A stretch of DNA of 64,000 nt from Paenibacillus nanensis. Lineage in GTDB: Bacteria; Bacillota; Bacilli; Paenibacillales; Paenibacillaceae. The stretch covers positions 62,001 through 126,000 of the forward strand of contig NZ_QXQA01000008.1 of assembly GCF_003583765.1 (NCBI RefSeq), read 5' to 3'. Below, piece by piece: positions 43,701-53,283 of the stretch (position 1 is the first letter of the stretch; every line of letters starts with the position of its first letter). Position numbers and translations under genes: made by a program. The notes under the pieces were generated by a model. It worked only from the letters and a program-made list of their open reading frames with translations. It did no database searches and had not been told where the DNA came from.

Positions 43701-44561
43701 TTAAACCGTAAATCCCTTCCGAAAGCGAAGCGGCGAGATCCCGGTATATTTTTTGAAGCAGCTGGAGAAGTACGGCGTATATTGGAACCCGACATACTCG
43801 GAAATTTGGGCAATAGACCATTCCGTCTTGACCAGCAGCAGTTTGGCTTGCTCCAGGCGGTACTCCTGCAGATATTCCATGGGTGTACAGTTGTAAATTT
43901 CCTTCATGCAGCGGACGATGTAATTCGAGTGAAAATGAAGGGCCTCCGCGAGCACCTCATTCGTCACTTCCTCCTGATAATGCTGCCGAAGATAGGCTTC
44001 TGTCTTTTCTGCAAGATTTAATGCGGGGGAGTCGGCGTTACCTTTATATCCTTCCTCCAGCAAGCGCAGCAGCTCCATGAACAGCTGCTGCTCGTTCCAG
44101 TACGCAGCGGACCGGAATTGGTTGGAATAGGCGAGCATTTGGCGCAGATGGCGCTCGGCCATGGCGAACTCCGGCGGAGACGCATATTGGCGAATCCGGA
44201 TGGAGTAAGGATTGTCCCAGGCATTCCGGATCGGGTAGACGGGGCTTGCATCAAGGTCAGCCTGCTGCCACTTGCCCCTAAAATCGAAGTGCGTCCAGTA
44301 GAAGACGGTTTCCTCCTCGCAGGGCTTTACCGCGTAATGGTGCCGGTCGGGCAGGAGCAGAAGCGTCTGGCCGCTTGCGACCTCCCACTGCTGATCCTCC
44401 TCCCCCATATAAAGCGTCCCTTTCACCACCCATAGCAGGTCAAATAGGCCGAAATTCCGCCGATTCGGGTGCTGTTCGCCCGGCGCGAGGGTCGTCAGTC
44501 CCGTCGTGATGTAATAAGGAATCGGCGGATTCTCCATCACAATCAGTTTTTGGTCGCTCAT
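43701..44561 (-). CDS. AraC-family transcriptional regulator
   Basis: The N-terminal cupin (about residues 15-130, with GEQHPNRRNFGLFDLLWVVK and LLLLPDRHHYAVKPCEEET) is a sugar-binding arm. The C-terminal double HTH (about 190-284) reads NEVLAEALHFHSNYIVRCMK and SIAQISEYVGFQYTPYFSSC, ending FKKYTGISPLRFRKGF. It is divergent from the GH127 gene at 44699 and probably activates it in response to an arabinose-containing sugar. Confidence 0.93.
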   Translation of the reverse strand: MSDQKLIVMENPPIPYYITTGLTTLAPGEQHPNRRNFGLFDLLWVVKGTLYMGEEDQQWEVASGQTLLLLPDRHHYAVKPCEEETVFYWTHFDFRGKWQQADLDASPVYPIRNAWDNPYSIRIRQYASPPEFAMAERHLRQMLAYSNQFRSAAYWNEQQLFMELLRLLEEGYKGNADSPALNLAEKTEAYLRQHYQEEVTNEVLAEALHFHSNYIVRCMKEIYNCTPMEYLQEYRLEQAKLLLVKTEWSIAQISEYVGFQYTPYFSSCFKKYTGISPLRFRKGFTV

Positions 44562-44698
44562 TCGTCATTAGCCCCCTTGCTGCAGTGTTGGATTTTATAA
44601 AAAAGAAGTTCGTTTCATTCGTAGCTGGTCTTTTCTTTCAAGGATAAACTGGATGACAGGAATAATCAAAAGTTATATTTCATAAGGAGGGACTGTCC

Positions 44699-46681
44699 TT
44701 GGAGCTTTCAACAAACGGACTGGAAAAAAATAATCGCGTGCGAATAGAAGACGGATTTTGGGGCCGGTTTACGGAGCTGGTGCGGGAGACGGTTATTCCC
44801 TATCAGTGGGAGGCCCTGAACGATCGCATACCGGACGCGGAACCGAGCTATGCGATACGGAACTTCCGGATTGCGGCCGGCTGGGAGCAAGGGGAGTTCG
44901 GCGGCATGGTGTTCCAGGACAGCGATGTGGCCAAATGGCTTGAGGCGGTTGGTTATTCGCTTGCGGCGCATCCCGATCCGGAGCTGGAGCGGACCGCGGA
45001 CGAAGTGATTGAGCTTGTCGCCGCGGCGCAGCATCCGAACGGCTATTTAAATACGTATTTTACGGTCAAAGAACCGGGCAATGAATGGACGAATCTCCAT
45101 GAAGCCCATGAGTTATATTGCGCGGGTCATATGATCGAGGCTGCTGTCGCCTATTATGAAGCGACCGGCAAGCGGAGACTGCTTGACGTCGTTTGCAAAT
45201 TTGCCGACCATATCGACACCGTATTTGGGCGCGAGCCGGGCAAGCTTCGGGGCTATGACGGGCATCAGGAGATCGAGCTCGCCCTCGTGAAGCTGTATAA
45301 GGCAACCGGCGAGCAGCGTTATTTGCAGCTGGCGCAGTTTTTCATCGACGAGCGCGGCGCAGAGCCGAACTTCCTCGTGGAGGAGTGCAAGCAAAGAGAC
45401 GGCTACAGCCATTGGGCGAAGAAGAAGCTGCCGATTCCGAAGGTAGAGCACATGGCCTACAATCAAGCGCATAAGCCGGTCCGCGAGCAGGATGTCGCGG
45501 TGGGACATTCCGTCCGCGCGATGTACATGTATACGGCAATGGCCGACCTTGCGCGCTTGACGAAGGATGACGGGCTGCTTGAGGCATGCCGCCGCCTGTG
45601 GGATAACACAACGAAGAGGCAGATGTACATAACGGGGGGAATTGGCTCGACCCATCACGGCGAGGCGTTCTCCTTCGATTATGACCTGCCAAACGATACG
45701 GTCTATGCGGAGACATGCGCCTCGATTGGGCTTATCTTTTTCGCGAACCGCATGCTCCAGCTGGAGGCGAAAAGCGAATACGCCGACGTGCTCGAGCGCG
45801 CGCTGTACAACAACGTCATTGGCAGCATGTCGCAGGACGGCAAGCATTATTTCTATGTCAATCCGCTGGAGGTATGGCCGAAGGCGTCCGAGAAAAACCC
45901 GGGCCGCCATCACGTGAAGGCCGTGCGGCAGAAGTGGTTCGGCTGCTCCTGCTGCCCGCCGAATGTGGCGCGGCTGCTCAGCTCTCTGAACGACTATATT
46001 TATACGGCCTCCGCCGAGCAGAATAAAATTTATACCCATCTGTTCATCGGCAGCGAAGCGTCCTTTGAACTGGCAGCGGGCCAGGTTGCGCTCAAGCAGC
46101 AGTCCCGGCTGCCATGGGAAGGCTATGTGCGGCTGGAGCTGTCGGCCGTGCCGGGCGCGCCGTTCTCGCTCGCATTGCGTCTGCCGTCATGGAGCTGCGG
46201 AAATGCCATCATGAAGATTAACGGCGCTGCCACGGCATATGAAATCATCGACGGCTATGCAACGGTGAACAGACAATGGAAGCAAGGCGACGTCGTGGAA
46301 TGGGAGCCGCAGCTTGAGGCGCAATTAATCGCGGCGAATCCGGAAATCCGGGCGAATGCCGGCAAGGCCGCGATTGAGCGCGGTCCGATCGTGTATTGCT
46401 TGGAGGAGACCGATAACTTCAGTCCGCTTGCATCGCTGTCCATCCGAGGCGGTTCGAAGCTGACGTCCAGCTTCGACCCCGACTTGCCGGGCGGCGCGGT
46501 CGTCATCGAGGCGGAAGGCCGCGCCGATGAACGCGGATCCTGGCAGGCTGACATCCCTTACCGTCCGCTATCCCAGTTACAGAAGGCGGAACCCGTCAAG
46601 CTGAAAGCCGTGCCTTATTTCCTATGGGGCAACCGTCAGCCAGGCGAAATGGCCGTTTGGATCCGTACTTGCAGCGAATAG
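44699..46681 (+). CDS. GH127 beta-L-arabinofuranosidase family glycosidase
   Basis: This 660-residue protein has the GH127 (formerly DUF1680) fold. The zinc/nucleophile residues are visible in the expected places: E338 and C340 in YAETCAS, and C418-C419 in GCSCCPPN. These match the Glu/Cys zinc cluster known from Bifidobacterium HypBA1. The (alpha/alpha)6 barrel is followed by a C-terminal beta-sandwich (about 430-650). Members release L-arabinofuranose from plant hydroxyproline glycans or arabinans. There is no signal peptide, so it acts inside the cell on imported oligosaccharides. TTG start, with AAGGAGG 8 nt upstream. Divergent AraC gene. Confidence 0.93.
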   Translation: MELSTNGLEKNNRVRIEDGFWGRFTELVRETVIPYQWEALNDRIPDAEPSYAIRNFRIAAGWEQGEFGGMVFQDSDVAKWLEAVGYSLAAHPDPELERTADEVIELVAAAQHPNGYLNTYFTVKEPGNEWTNLHEAHELYCAGHMIEAAVAYYEATGKRRLLDVVCKFADHIDTVFGREPGKLRGYDGHQEIELALVKLYKATGEQRYLQLAQFFIDERGAEPNFLVEECKQRDGYSHWAKKKLPIPKVEHMAYNQAHKPVREQDVAVGHSVRAMYMYTAMADLARLTKDDGLLEACRRLWDNTTKRQMYITGGIGSTHHGEAFSFDYDLPNDTVYAETCASIGLIFFANRMLQLEAKSEYADVLERALYNNVIGSMSQDGKHYFYVNPLEVWPKASEKNPGRHHVKAVRQKWFGCSCCPPNVARLLSSLNDYIYTASAEQNKIYTHLFIGSEASFELAAGQVALKQQSRLPWEGYVRLELSAVPGAPFSLALRLPSWSCGNAIMKINGAATAYEIIDGYATVNRQWKQGDVVEWEPQLEAQLIAANPEIRANAGKAAIERGPIVYCLEETDNFSPLASLSIRGGSKLTSSFDPDLPGGAVVIEAEGRADERGSWQADIPYRPLSQLQKAEPVKLKAVPYFLWGNRQPGEMAVWIRTCSE

Positions 46682-46705
46682 ATGCACGAATAGAAGCAGC
46701 ACCTG

Positions 46706-46740
46706 AAGGACACCTCTATTGCGGGTGTCCTTTATTGTTA
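46706..46740 (+). terminator. Terminator of the GH127 gene
   Basis: A 9-bp stem AAGGACACC / GGTGTCCTT with a 9-nt loop is followed by TATTGTTAATTTTTTT. The following 46741-46990 region contains no supported gene; the open frame at 46795-46995 has no homologous look or ribosome site. Confidence 0.85.
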
Positions 46741-46990
46741 ATTTTTTTATGAAGGATCGGATGAAAATGTAAATGAAAAAAAGGAATTATTAGCTTGCTT
46801 GCAGAATATAACCTTTTTAGTGCCGATGGAATCTTGGAAAAGCGTAAGAAAGGGGAATCTAACCGGGGTCTGCAAGCGATAGAAGCAGGAGACAGAGAGA
46901 ATAACCGGAAGGTGTTACAGAGAGGGATAAATTGGATGCAGTGCGGCAGAATGAAATCCGAAGCCGGCGACGAATCTATAAAACAACAAT

Positions 46991-47004
46991 TGTAAGCGTT
47001 ATCA
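46991..47004 (+). promoter_or_regulatory. CcpA catabolite-responsive element (cre), perfect consensus
   Basis: TGTAAGCGTTATCA matches the cre consensus TGWAANCGNTNWCA at every fixed position. It lies 45 bp before the start of the Cache-AraC regulator gene, where CcpA bound with HPr-Ser-P would repress transcription when preferred sugars are present. Confidence 0.8.
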
Positions 47005-47049
47005 ATCAGTCCTCAATCGATCATTCCACAATGAGAGGAGAAGCCCCTA

Positions 47050-49335
47050 GTGAAACGAATTCCTATGATGCTGCAACTGACGCTGATTCTGTTCTGCGTC
47101 ATGGCAATTCCGATGGCGATCCTGACATGGTATAGCGATACGAAAATTTTGAAAAATTCGGAGAGCGCCATTGCGGAATCCTCGCTCGCGGGCCTGAATG
47201 CGAACCGCAGGCTCAACGAGAATGCGTTAAACAACCTGGCGCAGGATGTGGTCCGTCTAGCGGCCACCAAGGTTTTCGACCGTGTTCGAAGCTACGAGAC
47301 CTTCGAAGAAGTGAGGAAGAGCTACTCCAATGTCAGCAAGGCGATGTCTGTGCTTGATGAATTGCATAACCTGAACCATAGGGTGGATGGCGTCTATTCT
47401 TCCTATTTCTATTTGAGCGATTCCGATTATGTCATTTCAACGGATAAGGGTATTACGAGGCTGGACAGATACGATTCACTCGAATGGATGGAGGAGGCTT
47501 TAGAAGGGAGAAGGGGAATCGGAGGCGTATGGGTTCCGCGCAAGCTCTCTTCAGGGGATTATGTCATCTCGTATGTTCTGCCGCTGAACCGGCTTTCGAC
47601 GACAACCCGCGGCACCATCGTAGTCAACCTAGAGGAGGAACAAGTCAGCGACTACCTTCGAGCATCGGAGCCGGGCAAGCATGGCTATTTCCTTCTGGAT
47701 AAGGAAGGCACGATCATTTCCCATAACGATAAAAGTCTGCTGCTTTCAGACGGCAAAGAGCAGCCGTTCCTTCAAGAGATTCTGCAGCGAGGCGAAAAGG
47801 AAGGTTATGCGTTCCATGAAGCGGGGGGCGAGCGCCTCATCTATACGTGGTCAAAGTCGCAGGCGCAGTTCGGGTGGTGGAACGTTAACATTTATTCGAT
47901 GGACGAATTGTTGACGAAGGCCCACACCCTGCAGCGCAGCATTATTTTGCTGACGGTGATCATTATTTTCGTAGGGGCCGTGCTGACGGTATTCCTTGCG
48001 ACTTGGCTGTCGAAGCCGGTGCGGCAGCTCGTTCGGGCCGTTCGCGCCCGCAGCAATCTCGGCGTCTCGAACAAAAATGAGCTTGTATTCCTTGACGCCG
48101 CGTTCAAACGAATGCAGGAGGAAGAGGAAGAGCTCTACAGGCTGCTGAAGGAGCGGGAACAGGATACCCGCAATCTGGCGGTTCAAAAATTGCTGAAAGG
48201 CGAAGTGACGGATCAAATTGCCGATTTGTTTCCGAAGCCCGATTACCATGTTGCCGTTGTCTCCATCGATCGTTATAGGCGTTATGTGAGCCATACAAAC
48301 CGGGAAACGCGCAATTATCACCGCTATGTTCTCATATCGAGGTGCGAGAGCATGTTTCCGGACGGGGTTCATGTGCAAACCGTCTATCAAGGCGAAGGCT
48401 ACTTCGTTATCGTGATCAATTATGATCAAAACGAGCTGGAGGGCGGTTTTGATGGCGTCTACCGCACGCTCATTGCGGTTAGAGACATGTCGGCGGAAAT
48501 ATTGGGACATTCCGTCACGATTGGAGTCGGCAGCCAGGCGGAGACGAGCGACATCATTCCCGATCGGGTAGCGGAAGCGATGGAAGCCATTAAGCATCGC
48601 ATGATAGAAGGAAGCGGCGGCATTATTCTTTGGAAGCAGGAAGCCGACCGGAACAAAAAATATATTTACCCGACAAATAGCGAAACGCGCATCCTGAATT
48701 TCCTAAGCAAGGGCGATCTCGACAGTATCATTAAAGAATTAGGGCTTGTTCGAAACGAGATCCAGTCTGCCGACTATATTTCTTACGACAACATCTTATT
48801 TATCTATAATCAGCTGGTAGGCGTCACGATCAAGCATCTCAGAGAGAACAATATAAGCACGGCGCGTATTTTTGCCGGGCGTAGGAATATCTACACGACA
48901 ATTGCATCAATTGATACGCTGGATGAGCTAGAGGAGCATCTGCACGAGTTTTTCGTCGAGATTATCCAGTACCTGTCGCGCAACGTCGGCGAAGTCAATT
49001 ATGGAGAGCGGATTATCCGCTATCTCGAAGAGCATTTCCGTGAAGAAATCGTATTCGAAGACATGGCGAAGGAAATCGGGATTAGTTACTCCTATATGCG
49101 TAAGATTGTGTACGAGTTGACAGGCAAGAGCTTGATCGACTATACGAATATGCTGCGCATTCAGAAGGCGAAGGAAATTTTGCTCGAATCCAATTTAAGC
49201 ATTTCACAGATTGCCTCTGAGGTCGGTTACTACAATGTGCAGAGCTTCAATCGGTTCTTCCGCAAATACGAAGGCATGTCTCCAAGCAGCTACAAAGCAC
49301 TGAAATTCGGAGCGACAAGGCTGGAGTCTTCGTAG
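47050..49335 (+). CDS. Membrane-bound Cache-domain AraC-type regulator (YesN/YtdP-like)
   Basis: The 761-residue protein has an N-terminal helix (MMLQLTLILFCVMAIPMAIL), an extracellular Cache-type sensor (about 35-290, HRVDGVYSSYFYLSDSDYVI) and a second helix (RSIILLTVIIIFVGAVLTVF). A cytoplasmic segment (about 370-560) and a C-terminal AraC HTH pair (about 655-755) follow, the latter with FEDMAKEIGISYSYMRKIVY and SISQIASEVGYYNVQSFNRF. Such one-component regulators sense sugars outside the cell and control adjacent ABC importers; here the importer starts 275 bp downstream. GTG start with GAGGAG upstream. A perfect cre site lies just before the gene. Confidence 0.92.
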   Translation: MKRIPMMLQLTLILFCVMAIPMAILTWYSDTKILKNSESAIAESSLAGLNANRRLNENALNNLAQDVVRLAATKVFDRVRSYETFEEVRKSYSNVSKAMSVLDELHNLNHRVDGVYSSYFYLSDSDYVISTDKGITRLDRYDSLEWMEEALEGRRGIGGVWVPRKLSSGDYVISYVLPLNRLSTTTRGTIVVNLEEEQVSDYLRASEPGKHGYFLLDKEGTIISHNDKSLLLSDGKEQPFLQEILQRGEKEGYAFHEAGGERLIYTWSKSQAQFGWWNVNIYSMDELLTKAHTLQRSIILLTVIIIFVGAVLTVFLATWLSKPVRQLVRAVRARSNLGVSNKNELVFLDAAFKRMQEEEEELYRLLKEREQDTRNLAVQKLLKGEVTDQIADLFPKPDYHVAVVSIDRYRRYVSHTNRETRNYHRYVLISRCESMFPDGVHVQTVYQGEGYFVIVINYDQNELEGGFDGVYRTLIAVRDMSAEILGHSVTIGVGSQAETSDIIPDRVAEAMEAIKHRMIEGSGGIILWKQEADRNKKYIYPTNSETRILNFLSKGDLDSIIKELGLVRNEIQSADYISYDNILFIYNQLVGVTIKHLRENNISTARIFAGRRNIYTTIASIDTLDELEEHLHEFFVEIIQYLSRNVGEVNYGERIIRYLEEHFREEIVFEDMAKEIGISYSYMRKIVYELTGKSLIDYTNMLRIQKAKEILLESNLSISQIASEVGYYNVQSFNRFFRKYEGMSPSSYKALKFGATRLESS

Positions 49336-49367
49336 ACTCGCGGGAAGAGCCAGCAAGGAAACAATCG

Positions 49368-49413
49368 GGAGCTGTTCTGTCGGTCTTTTGAACCGGCAGT
49401 CGGCTCCATTTTT
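49368..49413 (+). terminator. Terminator or attenuator between regulator and ABC operon
   Basis: A two-part stem (GGAGC/GCTCC and CTGTCGGT/ACCGGCAG around a small internal loop) is followed by ATTTTTG. It separates the regulator transcript from the importer genes. The rest of 49414-49600 should hold the importer promoter, but I cannot place it confidently. Confidence 0.7.
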
Positions 49414-49609
49414 GCTTCTACTATTCAAAATTGATCATGTGACACCGAGAAATCCGCTTAAATACGGGGGAAAAATCAAAAATGAAGAGGTGTATCAATA
49501 CTCAGGATTTACGGATGGGAGGACGGCAAGGTACGATGCAGACATAGCCGGGTGCCATGATTTGAACCCGAAACGGCTAAGTAAGCTCCAGTACGGAGGA
49601 GGTGAAACT

Positions 49610-50575
49610 ATGAAAGTTGAAAGCGCTTTAGGCAAGAATGAAACCGCTTTAAAACATCCCGGGCTAAATAAGAAGCGCTTGACTTATTTTCTTCGGCGGG
49701 ACTGGCAGCTTTACGTGCTTCTCTTAATTCCGTTAGCTTTTGTTCTTGTTTTCAAATACGCGCCGATGTCCGGGCTCGTGCTTGCCTTTAAAGAATACAA
49801 GCTCGCCAAAGGGGTCTGGGGCAGCGAGTGGGTCGGCTTCCAAGTATTCATGGACATCTTCGACAGACCCGATTTCATCCGCGCAGTCCGCAATACGCTG
49901 CTGCTGAATTTGCTTGATTTGTTATTTAGTTTCACGATGCCGATTATCCTTGCGCTGCTTCTAAATGAGATCAAGAGCGTGAAATTCAAACGCGTGAACC
50001 AATCGCTGCTGTATCTGCCGCACTTTCTGTCCTGGATCATTATCGGCGCGATCGCTTACCAGCTGCTTGGCGAGGGTAACGGCGCCATTAATAATGTAAT
50101 CGAGGGATTGGGAGGGAACAGGGTTCCGTTCCTGCAAGAAGATACCCATTGGCTTATCAGCTATTTAGCGATCGGCGTATGGCAGAGTATGGGCTGGGGA
50201 ACGATCCTTTATTTGGCTTCGATCAGCAGCATCAACCCTGAGATGTACGAAGCCGCTACCGTAGATGGAGCGGGGCGCCTGCGGAAAATGTGGAATGTTA
50301 CCTTGCCGTCGATCCGTGTCACGATCGTAACCTTGCTTATTATGAACCTGGGCAGGATCATGGATGGCTCGTTCGAGCGAATTTATTCGCTGCAGAATAA
50401 AGCAACCACGGAGTTTACGACGACCATACCGGTTCTTGTGTACCGATGGGGGATTGAAAGCGGCAACTTCAGCCGCGCGACGGCGGTTGGATTGTTCCAG
50501 GCGGCCATCGGTCTTGTGCTGGTGCTGCTTGCGGACCGGATCGCCAAGAAGCTCGGTCAGGATGGATTGCTTTAA
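49610..50575 (+). CDS. Oligosaccharide ABC transporter permease (LplB/YteP-like)
   Basis: This 322-residue permease has six membrane helices and the EAA-like loop YEAATVDGAGRLRKMWNVTL that contacts the ATPase. The N-terminal DWQLYVLLLIPLAFVLVFKY then APMSGLVLAFKEYKL is diagnostic of the LplB/YteP group that imports pectin- or hemicellulose-derived oligosaccharides. The ATG at 49610, preceded by GGAGGAGGT, is used; the longer frame from 49388 has no site. No ATPase gene is present, as usual for this group, which shares a MsmX-type ATPase encoded elsewhere. A cre-like site overlaps codons 3-8. Confidence 0.94.
   Translation: MKVESALGKNETALKHPGLNKKRLTYFLRRDWQLYVLLLIPLAFVLVFKYAPMSGLVLAFKEYKLAKGVWGSEWVGFQVFMDIFDRPDFIRAVRNTLLLNLLDLLFSFTMPIILALLLNEIKSVKFKRVNQSLLYLPHFLSWIIIGAIAYQLLGEGNGAINNVIEGLGGNRVPFLQEDTHWLISYLAIGVWQSMGWGTILYLASISSINPEMYEAATVDGAGRLRKMWNVTLPSIRVTIVTLLIMNLGRIMDGSFERIYSLQNKATTEFTTTIPVLVYRWGIESGNFSRATAVGLFQAAIGLVLVLLADRIAKKLGQDGLL
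49618..49631 (+). promoter_or_regulatory. Cre-like site inside the start of the permease gene
   Basis: TGAAAGCGCTTTAG matches 12 of 14 cre positions and contains the perfect palindrome AAAGCGCTTT. Located 8 bp after the start codon, it could act as a CcpA roadblock to elongation. Confidence 0.65.
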
Positions 50576-50623
50576 TGCTTACGAAGTAAGTTGTTCTACG
50601 AAAATCTTTGGAGGAGGTGAACT

Positions 50624-51523
50624 ATGAAAACCGTAAGCGGTGCTCTTGTCGTGCGGAGGAGAAGACGCTTCGACTTCTGGGACGTGTTGATTCACGGCAT
50701 TATACTCCTCGCCTCGCTGGCGTGCCTGCTGCCGTTCGTGCATGTCGTCGCGAAATCGCTCAGCGCGGATGCGTACGTTATCGCGAATAAGGTGTTTCTG
50801 TGGCCGATGGGTGTGAACTTTGAAGCTTACGGGAAAATTTTTGCGGACAAAAGCATCCTGCAGTCCTTCTACATCAGCGTGATCGTAACGACATTGTTCA
50901 CTATTCTGGGCATGATTATCACGATCTGCGCGGCGTACCCGTTGTCCCGCTACACGCTGAAAGGCCGCACGTTCTTTACGTTTATCTTTATGTTTACCTT
51001 GTTTTTCAGCGGCGGGATTATCCCTGAATATATGCTGATCAATGATCTTGGCCTGCTGGAGACGATATGGTCCATGATTTTGCCGCCGGCCTTCAGCGCA
51101 TTCAACTTGCTGATCATGAAAACCTCTCTGCAGAGCAGCATACCGGAAAGCCTGGAAGAATCGGCGAGAATCGATGGGGCCGGACATTTCCGGATTCTAT
51201 GGAGCATCGTTCTTCCGCTCTCGAGGCCGGTCATTGCAACCTTGTCGCTGTTCTATGCGGTAGGCCGCTGGAACGCCTATCAGGACGCCTTGTTCTACAT
51301 CAAGCAAAATACAGATTTAAGGCCGCTGCAGCTGAAATTGTATTACCTGGTCATTCAGGCAAGCGAAAGCTTCCAGCTGGAAGCTACGCAAGTGTCGCTA
51401 AGTAATCCAGAGGTGCTGAAAGCATCATGTGTCGTATTCGCTACTTTGCCGATCCTCTTGATCTACCCGTTTATCCAGAAGTATTTTGTCCAAGGTGCGT
51501 TGCTTGGAGCAGTGAAAGGGTAA
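50624..51523 (+). CDS. Oligosaccharide ABC transporter permease (LplC/YtcP-like)
   Basis: This 299-residue partner permease has six helices and the EAA loop EESARIDGAGHFRILWSIVL. The N-terminus FDFWDVLIHGIILLASLACL and the C-terminal PFIQKYFVQGALLGAVKG are typical of YtcP/LplC proteins. GGAGGAGGT precedes the ATG. It is 48 bp downstream of the first permease and 32 bp before the solute-binding protein gene, forming one operon. Confidence 0.95.
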   Translation: MKTVSGALVVRRRRRFDFWDVLIHGIILLASLACLLPFVHVVAKSLSADAYVIANKVFLWPMGVNFEAYGKIFADKSILQSFYISVIVTTLFTILGMIITICAAYPLSRYTLKGRTFFTFIFMFTLFFSGGIIPEYMLINDLGLLETIWSMILPPAFSAFNLLIMKTSLQSSIPESLEESARIDGAGHFRILWSIVLPLSRPVIATLSLFYAVGRWNAYQDALFYIKQNTDLRPLQLKLYYLVIQASESFQLEATQVSLSNPEVLKASCVVFATLPILLIYPFIQKYFVQGALLGAVKG

Positions 51524-51555
51524 CATCAAAAAAAATTGATGGGGGAAAAAACGCG

Positions 51556-53211
51556 ATGAAGAGAAAGACATTTGTACCGTTGTTGATGGCTATCATTATG
51601 GTGGCAAGTATTCTGGCAGGCTGTTCGAAAAACAATAATGCCAACTCCGAATCAAGTCCGTCTCCATCTGCGAGCAATACGGCGAGCAATACGCCATCCG
51701 ATGCTCCAGAAGGCGCTTATCCCGATTATTCGAAGGGCTTCCCTGAAAAAGTAACGCTTGAAATTCCGGTTTATGAACGCGCTTTCGAGGGCTGGAATGT
51801 GTCCGATAACTATTACACGCGCTGGGTTCAGAAGGAATTCGGCGATAAGTACAACATCGAAGTGAAATACGTGCCGATTACCCGTTCCAGCGAGGTGCAA
51901 GATTATGAACAGCTCCTTGCTTCCCACAAAGCGCCGGACATCATTTTCCACTATGATATGCCGCAAGCGCTTGCATACTACAGCGAGGACGTTATGCAAG
52001 AGCTGGATCACGAGGAAATCGCCTACTACGCTCCTACCTACTGGGGAAATATGAGCGAGACGATCAAACAATATGGTCAAGTAGACGGCAAAAATACGTT
52101 CTTCTTCGCGAAGCGTCCGTCTGTCGATAACTTTGTCACCATTATCCGCAAGGACTGGGTTGAAAAAGTCGGGATGAAGGTAGAGGATCTGACATCCCTG
52201 GAGAAATATAACGAGCTGCTTCAAAAATGGAAGGAAGCCGGACTCGGCGTCGGCGGGGCAAGCTTGCTTCAAAACAACTATATTTTCAGCTATTCCTTCC
52301 GCGACTGGCCGGTCGATCCAAAGGAACGCGCGCTGTACTCCGACCTTGGCGTAGCGGATCTGACGACGCCAGCAGCCGAGCGTTTCCTGCGCAACCTGAA
52401 CTATCAATACAACAACGGACTGATCGATAAAGAATTCTATCTGCGGAATGATGATAACAAGACAAAAGCAGAGTTTGTCGCAGGCAGAACGGGCACATAC
52501 GGCTTCTACCTCGCGAGCAATACGGACGTGCTGGAAGCAACGAAGAAAAACAACCCGGATGCGGAATTCGCCGTGCAGAACTTGCTGGCGGGAACACCTG
52601 AAGGCTACAAACCGCAACAACGCGCTTATTGGCCATTCGGCTTCATCATGGGTATTAACTACGAAACAACGGAACAAGAACGCGCCGCGGTATGGATGTA
52701 CCTCGAATGGCTGAGCCAGCCGGAGAACCTGTTCTTCTTCCAGAACGGTGTGGAAGGCGAAAACTATACGCTTGACGCTGACGGTATCGCGGTTAAAAAT
52801 GCGGATTTCAAAGGCGAATCCGTTCTGTCCCAAAACAACAACAAAGACTACTGGGCTCTTGTAACGGAAAGCGCGGAATATGCGGATCCTGAAACAACTC
52901 GTAAAGCCTATATCCGCAACTGGGCGCCTCCGGGCTATGAATATTTGGCTGAGGATCTTCTGAAGACCTACGAAGCGGGCGCCGAATATCGTACGCCAGA
53001 CGCGATGTTCACCGTCGTGCTGGAGAAGGTCAACGAGTATAAAGCCGATCTGAACTCGCTCTTCCAGGAGCTGTACGTGAAGATTGCGCTTGCGCCGGAA
53101 GCTGAATTCGACGCAGTGTACGAGGAAGCGAAGAAAACCTACCTCGAAGCGGGCTATCAAGAAATTCTGGACGAGAAGCAAAAAGCAATCGATGCAGGCC
53201 AATTCAACTAA
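51556..53211 (+). CDS. Extracellular solute-binding lipoprotein of the oligosaccharide importer (LplA/YtcQ-like)
   Basis: The lipoprotein signal MKRKTFVPLLMAIIMVASIL ends in the lipobox LAGC. A Ser/Asn-rich tether follows (SESSPSPSASNTASNTPSDA). The mature part (about 65-551) is a large family-1 binding protein of the LplA/YtcQ type, with aromatic residues suited to sugar stacking (WPFGFIMGINYE, NWAPPGYEYL). The chosen ATG has GGGGG 10 nt upstream. The encoded protein binds oligosaccharide outside the membrane and delivers it to the two permeases. A stable hairpin after the gene may raise its expression over the distal GH105 gene. Confidence 0.95.
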   Translation: MKRKTFVPLLMAIIMVASILAGCSKNNNANSESSPSPSASNTASNTPSDAPEGAYPDYSKGFPEKVTLEIPVYERAFEGWNVSDNYYTRWVQKEFGDKYNIEVKYVPITRSSEVQDYEQLLASHKAPDIIFHYDMPQALAYYSEDVMQELDHEEIAYYAPTYWGNMSETIKQYGQVDGKNTFFFAKRPSVDNFVTIIRKDWVEKVGMKVEDLTSLEKYNELLQKWKEAGLGVGGASLLQNNYIFSYSFRDWPVDPKERALYSDLGVADLTTPAAERFLRNLNYQYNNGLIDKEFYLRNDDNKTKAEFVAGRTGTYGFYLASNTDVLEATKKNNPDAEFAVQNLLAGTPEGYKPQQRAYWPFGFIMGINYETTEQERAAVWMYLEWLSQPENLFFFQNGVEGENYTLDADGIAVKNADFKGESVLSQNNNKDYWALVTESAEYADPETTRKAYIRNWAPPGYEYLAEDLLKTYEAGAEYRTPDAMFTVVLEKVNEYKADLNSLFQELYVKIALAPEAEFDAVYEEAKKTYLEAGYQEILDEKQKAIDAGQFN

Positions 53212-53231
53212 AGCATTCGTATTATAATCAC

Positions 53232-53266
53232 CGCCAAAGCCCCTGCTTCCAGCTGGGGTTTTGGCG
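53232..53266 (+). promoter_or_regulatory. Intercistronic hairpin after the binding-protein gene
   Basis: A 12-bp stem CGCCAAAGCCCC / GGGGTTTTGGCG (one G-U) with an 11-nt loop lacks a U tract. It is likely a partial terminator or a 3'-end stabiliser that favours the binding-protein mRNA, as in many ABC importer operons. Confidence 0.6.
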
Positions 53267-53283
53267 ATAAGGGGCTGAACAGG

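Noticed and set aside
46795..46995. 66-residue open frame after the GH127 gene
   Set aside because: Unremarkable composition, no ribosome site at its start, and it runs into the cre/promoter region of the next gene.
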